Shown piece after piece: positions 1 to 6,882 of a stretch of DNA of 7,160 bases (position 1 is the stretch's first letter; each line of letters starts with the position of its first letter). The notes below the pieces were generated by a model that did not search any database, was not told where the DNA came from, and worked only from the letters and a program-made list of their open reading frames with translations. This DNA is from JBPRGG01 sp051418075 (GTDB lineage Bacteria; Bacteroidota; Bacteroidia; Cytophagales; Cyclobacteriaceae), in NCBI GenBank assembly GCA_051418075.1, contig JBPRGG010000160.1:1-7160 (forward strand). The letters run 5' to 3'. A program made the position numbers and the translations under genes.

Positions 1-709
1 CTTCAATTAACCAACCGCTGCAATTTTCGTAAGGACCTACTCCCTCACCCCGGTTTTCATAAATATGGCATCCTTTGATCACCCAATTGTCACCATGCCA
101 GGCAATAATTGAATGGGGATGATCTTTGTAAGAACTATAAACCGGATCGCCCACACGTTTTGCATTATTATGTACCTTTAAATTTTCCAGCTTTACACCA
201 CTTACATGGAAGGAATAAACAGCGGCATTCCATGAATAAGAAATATCGCTGTTCTTTATCACATGATTTTCACTGGCAACAGATTTTCCCCAATCTTCAA
301 AAGAAAAGGTTCCACGTTTTTGATCATTGTTATTCACGCCTCCGGCATTGATGATGTTGATTCCATCCCAGGTGATATTAGCACAGGCATTAAAGAAAAT
401 TATTCTGTTATTATTGGACCTGGTAGTAAAGTCAATTACCGGACGATTATCAGGATCAGCAGCACGAATGATCAAACCATGGATGCCATTTATCTGAATA
501 ATAGAAGTTTCGTAGTAGGTGCCGGGATTAACCACAATCTCGTCTCCATTGGAAACTTGCTGCACGGCATAAGCAAATGTTTTCCAGGGTTGAGAAGAGC
601 TTCCTGTATTACCATCGCTTCCAGTGGGCGAAAGATAATAGATGGCGGCAATACCTTTTTGGGACAACAACAATAAAATAAGATAAATAACCACACGAAA
701 ATTTTTCAT
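1..709 (-). CDS. Secreted right-handed parallel beta-helix protein, N-terminal part (runs off left edge)
   Basis: An open frame of 236 codons starts at the ATG at 709-707 and reaches the left edge without a stop, so the C-terminus is missing. Residues 1-21 form a signal peptide (MKNFRVVIY followed by a run of Ile/Leu), with probable cleavage near GIA-A. Right after it comes IYYLSPTGSDGNTG...PWKTFAYAV (about 23-49), the typical opening of DUF1565/pectate-lyase-like beta-helix proteins, then NGDEIVVNPGTYYE. From about residue 105 there are rung-like repeats such as NITWDGINIINAG, HVIKNSDISYS, GVKLENLKVHNN and NWVIKGCHIYENRGEGV. This fold occurs in polysaccharide lyases and some glycoside hydrolases, but no catalytic site can be assigned from the part visible. 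The start lies 6 bp after the stop of the DUF4038-type gene, so the two are probably cotranscribed and translationally coupled. An ATG at 714-712 is followed at once by a stop in its own frame and is not the start. The gene call is sure; the enzymatic role is open. Confidence 0.9.
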   Translation of the reverse strand, partial: MKNFRVVIYLILLLLSQKGIAAIYYLSPTGSDGNTGSSSQPWKTFAYAVQQVSNGDEIVVNPGTYYETSIIQINGIHGLIIRAADPDNRPVIDFTTRSNNNRIIFFNACANITWDGINIINAGGVNNNDQKRGTFSFEDWGKSVASENHVIKNSDISYSWNAAVYSFHVSGVKLENLKVHNNAKRVGDPVYSSYKDHPHSIIAWHGDNWVIKGCHIYENRGEGVGPYENCSGWLIE

Positions 710-715
710 ATCATA

Positions 716-2302
716 CTATGGTTTTTCTTTTACTATTAAAATAGCTGCGCTGTCTTTAAATTCAATCTTTCTGCGAAAATAATTGCTCCAGGGAACCGTT
801 TCAGGTTGGCTGAACTCACCATCATAAGTGTTGTACCATTGCAACTCGAGCGAATCGGTTTCAGGAAGGTTCTTAATATCAATGGCTGTATTTTCTTCCG
901 GTACATAGTAGTAGTATACATAGTTATCCTTGTGCCTGAGGGCAAAACCACTGGCGCTCACCTGGCCTACCGGAACCAACTGGTCGTAATTAAATTGGTC
1001 CATAAAATTTTTCAAATGTTTGTAATAGCTGAACCTGGGTTGAGGGTCAACCTCGGGATCGAAAGGCTCATGTATAATTACATCCCAGGAACTGCATTGC
1101 CAATAGTATGTAGAATAAACACCGGCAAAAATGCATTCATAATTTCTTCTTAAACATACCTTCTCATCGGTATAATTACCAATGAATACGTCATATTGAC
1201 AATTTTCATAGCAACCATGCTCAATATTAAATACTGGTTTTCCGGGATATTTGTGGTTTAGGCTTAGCATGTTGTTGTACAAATCAGTACTCCAGTCCTG
1301 GGTACTGATAATATCCACTTTTTCAGGGTGTAATGAGCAATATTTCTGATCGTGCACAGTGAGCAACCGGTCATAGCTATCCAGTTCCCGGGCGCGATCA
1401 ACTTTTCTGGAAATATAATTCACGTCATCCTTCCCATAAGAAAGTGCTTCTTTGGACACATCCCAGATGATGTTGGGATAAGCCTGGTATCTTTTGATAA
1501 TGTAATCAAAATACATTTTGTCAGCTTCTGAATCCGGTTCCGGCCAGGTTACATTTTTATTCCAGACATATATCATCAAGTGTGCTACCATATTTTTTTT
1601 ATTCAGTAAGGCAATGATATTGTCCAGGTGCTGAAAAAACTGGAGATTCAGGCTGCTAAAATCAGGATTTTCATTGGTTCCCAGGAAAGGATAAATACTC
1701 AATTGACTGCCATAATCATATTCTTCTTTTACACCCTCCACTTGATTATTTCTGTCAAAGGCATAGACATTCATGATCACTTTATTGAACCCATTTTCTT
1801 TCACTTTATCGAGCAAATGATTGGCATTTTTCAATGACTGGTCTTCATAATCAAGGGCAAACAGCCAGTCCAATTCAAATGCCAGCATGTTATAGGGTGA
1901 GCCATCTTCATAATAAAGCTTTTGCGGATTTTTATCAGATAATACAATACTACCATGGAAACCGGATTTATTTTCAGTAACTAAAAACTCATACAATGGC
2001 AATTTATTTTTTATCTGGCTTTTATGAACAGGTCTGGCTTCCCACAACCCGGTTTCATCAGGAGTAAACCGGATAATATATTCCTGCTTACCATTGTAAA
2101 ATCCTTTGATTACCATCCTTTTCCCCGAATTAGACAAAAATTCATATTCCGGCTCAACCATGAACGGATTCTTGTTTTCAGTCCCTTTTATTTGAACCTT
2201 AATGTCATAGGTTTGCCATTGTGCGATTTCAACTTTTTCAATGGCTGAAAAGGTAGTTGTATAAATTGCCAGTAATAAAATGAATAAAAAGGGTTTTTTC
2301 AT
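716..2302 (-). CDS. Secreted DUF5060/DUF4038-type putative glycoside hydrolase
   Basis: The gene encodes 528 residues. Residues 1-20 are a signal peptide (MKKPFLFILLLAIYTTTFSA). Residues about 22-110 look like the DUF5060 beta-sandwich: VEIAQWQTYDIKV at the start and EYIIRFTPDETGLWEARP in the middle. Residues about 115-435 look like a TIM barrel of the DUF4038 (apiosidase-like) group: GFHGSIVLS, KLYYEDGSPYNMLAFELDWLFAL, GFNKVIMNVYAF, YQAYPNIIWDVSKEAL and GKPVFNIEHGCYE. The last about 90 residues suggest a C-terminal beta-sandwich. Candidate catalytic acids are E285 (in WDVSKEAL) and E361 (in NIEHG), where related barrels carry acid/base and nucleophile. Here the residue before E285 is Lys rather than the more usual Asn. 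The family includes GH140 apiosidases, but most members are uncharacterised and the substrate cannot be named. In-frame TGA lies 4-6 bases upstream of the ATG, which fixes the start. The gene follows the small beta-sandwich gene by 43 bp and precedes the beta-helix gene by 6 bp. Confidence 0.88.
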   Translation of the reverse strand: MKKPFLFILLLAIYTTTFSAIEKVEIAQWQTYDIKVQIKGTENKNPFMVEPEYEFLSNSGKRMVIKGFYNGKQEYIIRFTPDETGLWEARPVHKSQIKNKLPLYEFLVTENKSGFHGSIVLSDKNPQKLYYEDGSPYNMLAFELDWLFALDYEDQSLKNANHLLDKVKENGFNKVIMNVYAFDRNNQVEGVKEEYDYGSQLSIYPFLGTNENPDFSSLNLQFFQHLDNIIALLNKKNMVAHLMIYVWNKNVTWPEPDSEADKMYFDYIIKRYQAYPNIIWDVSKEALSYGKDDVNYISRKVDRARELDSYDRLLTVHDQKYCSLHPEKVDIISTQDWSTDLYNNMLSLNHKYPGKPVFNIEHGCYENCQYDVFIGNYTDEKVCLRRNYECIFAGVYSTYYWQCSSWDVIIHEPFDPEVDPQPRFSYYKHLKNFMDQFNYDQLVPVGQVSASGFALRHKDNYVYYYYVPEENTAIDIKNLPETDSLELQWYNTYDGEFSQPETVPWSNYFRRKIEFKDSAAILIVKEKP

Positions 2303-2345
2303 AATTCAGGATTTGATTGGGTAAGATTATCTCCTTCTGCTGAAA

Positions 2346-2987
2346 TTATTTCAGAATTGTTTCATCAGGACCATGCTTTTCAGGTATAAAATTACTGTCT
2401 TCATGGGCAAAAATCAGTTTGTCCAATAAGTAGCCTTTACTCCTGCTCATAATTTTAAATTCATAGATGCCGGGCGAATCCACTTTAAATTTCACTTTCC
2501 TTTTCCTGTCTTCCACACACTCTGTTTTGGGTCTTGATTGCCAGGTCAGCTCAGTGTGATGGGTGCCAAGTCCAATCACCTCACTGTGCTCTCCATGGCA
2601 AGTGGTTCCACCTTCAATTTGAAGTTTTTTACCATTGAAAAATGCAAAACAATCATTGGCCTGATCGGGTCGATAACCTTCGGTTGATTTGGCATGAAGT
2701 GCCCAAATAGTATAAGTTCCTGGTTGATTAAATTTTACCTGAAAAATCAATTTCCCACCCTCAGCAGGCTCTTCATCCATCATAGTAACACCACTGCTGT
2801 TTTTGAGACCCTTTACTTCCGACCATCCATATATTTCAGAGGCATGCTCTGCTTCCATGGCTACGATACCATTGACTTCGCTGAACACTTTTTGCTCATT
2901 TCTATTACCTTCTGACATGGTAAAACCAAAAAATATTGTCAGCCAAAAGGATACTACCAGGTATTTTTTTATGCTGTTCTGTATCAT
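2346..2987 (-). CDS. Small secreted beta-sandwich protein, probable carbohydrate-binding module
   Basis: This gene encodes 213 residues. A hydrophobic segment at about 8-23 (YLVVSFWLTIFFGFT) is a signal peptide; the cleavage site is unclear. The rest reads as one galactose-binding-like jelly-roll domain. IVAMEAEHAS (41-50) opens it, followed by LIFQVKFNQPGTYTIWAL (80-97), a DCFAFFNGKKL strand pair (112-122), KVKFKVDSPGIYEFKIMSR (164-182) and GYLLDKLIFAHEDSNF (185-200), ending in GPDET. The early MEAE and the late LDKL segments are characteristic of CBM6/CBM35-like and GH115 C-terminal-type domains, where early Glu residues often ligate a structural calcium. No catalytic domain is attached and no enzymatic motif is seen, so it is most likely a free-standing secreted glycan-binding protein. 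Three Cys remain in the predicted mature part (113, 130, 157). An AAGGAA sequence at 2996-2991 sits 3 nt before the ATG and supports this start. The exact family is not recognised. Confidence 0.85.
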   Translation of the reverse strand: MIQNSIKKYLVVSFWLTIFFGFTMSEGNRNEQKVFSEVNGIVAMEAEHASEIYGWSEVKGLKNSSGVTMMDEEPAEGGKLIFQVKFNQPGTYTIWALHAKSTEGYRPDQANDCFAFFNGKKLQIEGGTTCHGEHSEVIGLGTHHTELTWQSRPKTECVEDRKRKVKFKVDSPGIYEFKIMSRSKGYLLDKLIFAHEDSNFIPEKHGPDETILK

Positions 2988-3022
2988 AGTTTCCTTATCA
3001 TATTTATTTGTTTGTGATTTTC

Positions 3023-5368
3023 TTACTCCCGAAAAGCCAGGTACGCCCAGGCTATTGTGGTGTATAAAGGGGAATTATTCACGGTGTATTCATTCGATGG
3101 TGTAAGCCAGTACACATCGTAAAAAGACTGATTGGCCGGCCACTCCGCTTTGGGCGGATAGATCACCGGGTCGAGGTGCCGCCAGGTCCAGAATTCTTTG
3201 ATGTAACTGGTATTGTCGGTATTGCCATATACGGTGATCCCTTCCGGCACCTCCTGGCCGGATTTTCGGGAATCTACATGCAGGAGATTTTTAACCGGGT
3301 TATAGCCAACCCCACTTGTATAGACCAGGTTGAGCGGATTAGCACCCAGGCCAAACTGCACCGTTTCTACTATGCCGGAAAGATATTTTTGTTCACCGGA
3401 AAGCAGATGAGCCATGATCAAAACATTTGCCTCTGGGAAGGAACCACTTCTACCCCAGGCGCGAGGAATATCTGGATGTTTAACAAAAGGAAAGCTCATA
3501 GCCTGCATGGCATCTAATTGAAAGTCTGCTGATTCAAATATCATATTTTTACAATTTTGCAGTACCTTCTTATCCCTCGGATAAGCAACATCCAACACAT
3601 AGGACCAGGCGATGCGCTGGTTACGGCGATAATCTTTGGCATTGCCCTGCCAGAGACTGAAATTCGGATCTTTAAATTTGGTAGTATTCAGGAAAGTTTG
3701 GTGCCATTTTTTATTACCGGTGGCTTTATACAGGTATATGGCTGCCTGATTACGTTCGTCCACAAAATCAGGATCATCCGGTGAGAACTCTCCTTCAATC
3801 AGCGGTTGCTGTATCTCCTTTTCTGCCCAGGTCATGGCTTTCAGGGCCGAGTTCAGGTACATCTGCGACAGTTCCGGATCCATTTCTCTCAGGATGTAAC
3901 TGGCATAAGCGGCAGCACCAGCATATCGGAAAGTACTCATGGCTCCGGGTCCATAGGCGTAGATCTTCCAGGACTCCAACCAGCTTACTTCGCCTTCCTT
4001 TGGGTGTTCGGCCGATTCAATACCTCCACGGATAGCGCCATTGTCCATTTGAAGACGGCGGTATACATCCAGGTTAAACAAAGCTTCATCGATGATATCA
4101 GGCAGGTGATTGTCCGATTCAGGAATGTTGAATTTCAGGGTATCGAAAACCTTAGGAAACAGGGTGTACAAGTCAAAAAATGTGGTGGTTACCGGAATAT
4201 GACCGGCCCGGCGGTCCCAATCACCGGCATCCATCAATCCGCCCCAGGCGTTGGGTACTACTTCTTCTGTAGCGCCTTCCAGTAGCTTTTCAAAGTTGGC
4301 GTTGCCCATTTTTTTCAAACTGGTAGTGGATTGATAAATTACAACGCCATCTTCAGGATGAAAACCCCGGGGGCGGATGTAATCCGTGTAGGGAGGGCCC
4401 AGGGCTATGCCATTGCGGTGATGATAATAGCTGCGCAAGGATTTTAACAATGCCTGATTGTAAACATTTGGCCTGATTTCAAAAGGGTAAGAAGTGCCCA
4501 GCGTTTCGATCCAAATCTTGTATTCACCCGGTTCCTGAAAATCACTGAAATCCAGCTTGTAAACATTGGTGTAGGAGTAGTTTTTATTGGCCACATCCAT
4601 TTCAGACTGGTCAAATTGCTTTTGCAACAGAATACTACCGGTGTAAACCACGCTATTGGTTTTTGTATCAATGAGGTGATACTGGTTGGGTTGATAATTC
4701 AGTGAACCTCCCTTACCCAGCCAGGTGGAAAGATAACCCACCTTCAGCGGGTCATCAGATCTGAAGCCCAACTGGTTCACATGCAGAGCCGGGGTTCGGT
4801 TGTTGATGGTATAATTTGCATAAGTTGCTGCCGGCAAAGGGATTTCAGAAAATGTAAGGGTGTACAATGCACCAGGTGCCAATTCCTTGTCCATTTGCAG
4901 ATAAACTAAATGCTCCATGGGAAACTGAAAAGCCGGATCGGCATCCCAGCCACCCACTTTTACCATATCGGTTGGTTTGCTTACCCGGTAAACTGATTTT
5001 ACTTCAACCGTTTGATTGCTACCATCTACAACCTTGTAGTTGGATTGATCATCCAGCAACTGCCAGTCGATGTCACTGCCATAATAGTGATCATATTCCT
5101 TCCAGTAATCCTGTTCAGGGCCGATAACTACACCGATGATATTGCCCTGGTCATCAGTTACTTTTTTTTGTTTTCCATGGGTGATAATACTGGTGGTTTC
5201 GATCACCGGCAGTATTTTTCCCAAATGCCTGGTGCCGGTATGGATGGTAAGGGCCAATACATCAGGCGCTACCAGACCTACCTGTTTCAGATGAGGCTCT
5301 CCAATGGGCTGTGCACTGATTTTACAGACAAAACTTAGCAGAATAAAAAATGACAATAATTGTTTCAT
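3023..5368 (-). CDS. Secreted family 9 glycoside hydrolase with N-terminal Ig-like domain
   Basis: The protein has 781 residues and a signal peptide at 1-19 (cleavage near ISA-Q). Residues about 25-190 are an extra N-terminal region, apparently beta-rich, without a family I can name. Residues about 195-298 match the cellulase N-terminal Ig-like domain (CelD_N): LHVNQLGFRSDDPLKVGYLS through EPGEYKIWIETLGTSYPFEI. The GH9 (alpha/alpha)6 barrel fills about 300-781. WGGLMDAGDWDRRAGH (375-390) holds the signature Asp pair D380 and D383, the latter in the catalytic-base position. GLGANPLN (673-680), TSGVG and HVDSR (697-701) match the conserved His/Arg loop. SNEYTVNNSPL (758-768) holds E760 as the probable catalytic acid. 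The catalytic set is therefore complete. GH9 enzymes invert and cleave mostly beta-1,4-glucans; some act on xyloglucan, mixed-linkage glucan or chito-oligosaccharides, and the specificity here is not resolved. The start lies 6 bp after the GH30 stop, which points to one operon. No lipobox is seen, so the enzyme is probably periplasmic or secreted. Confidence 0.95.
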   Translation of the reverse strand: MKQLLSFFILLSFVCKISAQPIGEPHLKQVGLVAPDVLALTIHTGTRHLGKILPVIETTSIITHGKQKKVTDDQGNIIGVVIGPEQDYWKEYDHYYGSDIDWQLLDDQSNYKVVDGSNQTVEVKSVYRVSKPTDMVKVGGWDADPAFQFPMEHLVYLQMDKELAPGALYTLTFSEIPLPAATYANYTINNRTPALHVNQLGFRSDDPLKVGYLSTWLGKGGSLNYQPNQYHLIDTKTNSVVYTGSILLQKQFDQSEMDVANKNYSYTNVYKLDFSDFQEPGEYKIWIETLGTSYPFEIRPNVYNQALLKSLRSYYHHRNGIALGPPYTDYIRPRGFHPEDGVVIYQSTTSLKKMGNANFEKLLEGATEEVVPNAWGGLMDAGDWDRRAGHIPVTTTFFDLYTLFPKVFDTLKFNIPESDNHLPDIIDEALFNLDVYRRLQMDNGAIRGGIESAEHPKEGEVSWLESWKIYAYGPGAMSTFRYAGAAAYASYILREMDPELSQMYLNSALKAMTWAEKEIQQPLIEGEFSPDDPDFVDERNQAAIYLYKATGNKKWHQTFLNTTKFKDPNFSLWQGNAKDYRRNQRIAWSYVLDVAYPRDKKVLQNCKNMIFESADFQLDAMQAMSFPFVKHPDIPRAWGRSGSFPEANVLIMAHLLSGEQKYLSGIVETVQFGLGANPLNLVYTSGVGYNPVKNLLHVDSRKSGQEVPEGITVYGNTDNTSYIKEFWTWRHLDPVIYPPKAEWPANQSFYDVYWLTPSNEYTVNNSPLYTTIAWAYLAFRE

Positions 5369-5374
5369 GAGCGA

Positions 5375-6766
5375 TTACAAAACTATGGTGTGAAATGAAT
5401 GAGGGTCCAGTGAAAACGTATAGGTTTTATTTTCTAACTGGATCGAATGCTGCCTGCTTTGATCCTGGTTATTGTTGATGAGGATTACGATTTTTTGATC
5501 TGGCCGGGCAAATGCAACTATTGGCAACTCCGTTTCTCCTGTATTGATATTCTGAGAACCTGCTGGTACAAAATGGGCAAAATGCTTCATCAGGTAGTAT
5601 TCCGGGTTGAAATGAAAGGTTTTTTCTTTGGTATTCACTGTTACCATGGAATTCTGCCGCCACATCCAGTTGCTGAAAGCATGTTCGTTGAGCACCATGT
5701 TCCAGTACAGGTAGCTGTTAGCACCATTGTCCAGGTAATGCTTGAGCAGTGAGAAAGTATATTCGGCAAATTCCCAGGTATTCAAGCCGTTGCCACATTC
5801 GCTTTCAGTTTGCATTAGTTTCATTTCCGGGTAAGCCTGATGGTTGGGACCAATGGCCTTCTTACCGGCCCATTGGTAACCTACTCCATCGATGTATTTT
5901 TTGGCTTCGGGATCTGCCAGCACGGTACCGGCATAGGCATCGAAGTTGTCATTATTGATGGTACCCAGCCATATTTCGGCATCGACATCATTGGCTTCGA
6001 AATGGGGACCCAGATAATTCTTGATAAAATCGCGTAATTGCGCACCATTCCAGAGGCAGCTGGGAAAGAGCTGACAGGCGGCTGGTTCATTTTGCACATG
6101 AATGGCGTAAAGGTTAATGCCCTGATCACGGTAGGCCCGGATAAATTTCTCAAAATAAAGGGCATAGGCTTTTTGATTTTGATCAGTAAAGGTTAAATAG
6201 CTACTACTGCTTAAGTCCTCACAGCAGTCGTCCCAGGTATTTTCCCCTTTGCAGGCAAAAAAGTCGGAGTCTTTCATCCAGCTGGGCGGTGACCAGGGCG
6301 AACCCCATACCTGCAGGTCAGGTTTTATTGCCATGGCGGCTTTGATGTAAGGGATATAATACTCCTTATCCCGTGCAATGCTGAAATTATCCATAGCATA
6401 ATCTCCGCGAGTATCATTGAGTGACCACCAGCCCAGGGCAAAATCGCTGGCCCCCATAGGCACCCGGCAGATACTAAAATCGGCTCCTTCACTGGCAAAT
6501 AAGGCCTGCATGACTTCCTTGCGTTGCTTTTCATCCAGGTGTTGCAAAGCCTGCCAGCCCAGTTCACTGAAGGCACCGCCAAAGCCATCGATGGTTTGTG
6601 CTTTATCAGTGATATTGATGATCAGAGGACTTTCCGCCTTTTTATCAGCTTTGGGAAATTCTTGTGTTTGCCAGGAGGCTGATTCGGTGGAGGAAATCCA
6701 GGTTTGGGCATTTAAGCCATTACACATGAAGAATATGAACAAGGAAAACAAAAGTTTTGGTTTCAT
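5375..6766 (-). CDS. Secreted family 30 glycoside hydrolase
   Basis: The gene encodes 463 residues. A signal peptide covers 1-20, with probable cleavage at LNA-Q. The TIM barrel begins with IDGFGGAFSELGWQAL (59-74), the hallmark GH30 opening, and continues with FSICRVPMGASDFA (97-110) and WGSPWSPPSWMKDS (154-167). HVQNEPAA (223-230) carries E227 as the acid/base. LMQTESECGNG (317-327) carries E321 as the most probable nucleophile, with E323 close by. LYWNMVLNE (353-361) and NPEYYLMKHFAHFVPAG (387-403) are also typical. The last about 60 residues form the side beta-sandwich that GH30 enzymes carry. The length is usual for GH30. Known GH30 activities are beta-glucosidase/glucosylceramidase, beta-1,6-glucanase, beta-xylosidase and xylanases; the overall look is closer to the glucosidase/beta-1,6-glucanase side than to the xylanases, but the subfamily is not settled. 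It is the first gene after the terminator, 116 bp downstream of the susD-like gene, and probably leads the enzyme operon. Confidence 0.95.
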   Translation of the reverse strand: MKPKLLFSLFIFFMCNGLNAQTWISSTESASWQTQEFPKADKKAESPLIINITDKAQTIDGFGGAFSELGWQALQHLDEKQRKEVMQALFASEGADFSICRVPMGASDFALGWWSLNDTRGDYAMDNFSIARDKEYYIPYIKAAMAIKPDLQVWGSPWSPPSWMKDSDFFACKGENTWDDCCEDLSSSSYLTFTDQNQKAYALYFEKFIRAYRDQGINLYAIHVQNEPAACQLFPSCLWNGAQLRDFIKNYLGPHFEANDVDAEIWLGTINNDNFDAYAGTVLADPEAKKYIDGVGYQWAGKKAIGPNHQAYPEMKLMQTESECGNGLNTWEFAEYTFSLLKHYLDNGANSYLYWNMVLNEHAFSNWMWRQNSMVTVNTKEKTFHFNPEYYLMKHFAHFVPAGSQNINTGETELPIVAFARPDQKIVILINNNQDQSRQHSIQLENKTYTFSLDPHSFHTIVL

Positions 6767-6818
6767 GGATTTTTTACATTTAAGAGTATAAATGTGAGTA
6801 TCTGTAGCTCATTAATAG

Positions 6819-6826
6819 CAAAAATA
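6819..6826 (-). promoter_or_regulatory. Possible Bacteroidota -7 promoter box for the enzyme operon
   Basis: The minus strand reads TATTTTTG here, an exact match to the Bacteroidota sigma-factor -7 consensus TAnnTTTG. It would place the transcription start roughly 40-50 bases upstream of the GH30 ATG, just past the terminator. No TTTG -33 element is found at the usual spacing of about 19-21 bases; the nearest TTTG lies only 9 bases upstream. The match falls in AT-rich sequence and could be chance, so the call is tentative. Confidence 0.3.
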
Positions 6827-6837
6827 TTTGTAAAACA

Positions 6838-6866
6838 AAGCCCGTCCTGATTAACAAGACGGGCTT
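6838..6866 (-). terminator. Rho-independent terminator after the susD-like gene
   Basis: The outer arms AAGCCCGTC and GACGGGCTT form a perfect 9-bp GC-rich stem. Beyond one C/A mismatch, two further pairs close a 5-base loop. On the minus strand the stem is followed by TGTTTTAC and then more T-rich sequence, as expected of an intrinsic terminator for the susD-like transcript. It starts 16 bases after the susD-like stop codon. The opposite strand has no immediate T-tract, so it works mainly in one direction. Confidence 0.85.
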
Positions 6867-6882
6867 AAACATCCATATTTTA

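Larger units (their letters stand above)
6767..6882. other. Intergenic region between susD-like gene and GH30 gene
   Basis: This 116-bp gap is the only sizeable non-coding stretch in the window. On the transcribed (minus) strand it holds, in order, a short spacer after the susD-like stop codon, a strong terminator hairpin, an A/T-rich stretch with a possible -7 box, and an A-rich leader just before the GH30 ATG. I see no open frame of interest and no riboswitch-like structure in it. Confidence 0.8.

Noticed and set aside
263..676. A 137-codon open frame on the plus strand
   Set aside because: It lies opposite the beta-helix gene, whose minus-strand frame has a signal peptide and recognisable motifs; the plus-strand product has no recognisable domain.
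490..696. A 68-codon minus-strand frame starting near the left-edge gene
   Set aside because: It is out of frame with the beta-helix protein, overlaps its signal-peptide region and ends within it; the 709-707 start gives the coherent protein.
2988..3022. Possible promoter or terminator between the GH9 gene and the small beta-sandwich gene
   Set aside because: The 35-bp gap has no stable hairpin and no TAnnTTTG match with a -33 partner; simple cotranscription explains it.
3806..4285. A 159-codon open frame on the plus strand
   Set aside because: It lies wholly inside the GH9 gene, opposite the segment coding for the DAGDWD catalytic region, and is a codon-bias shadow.
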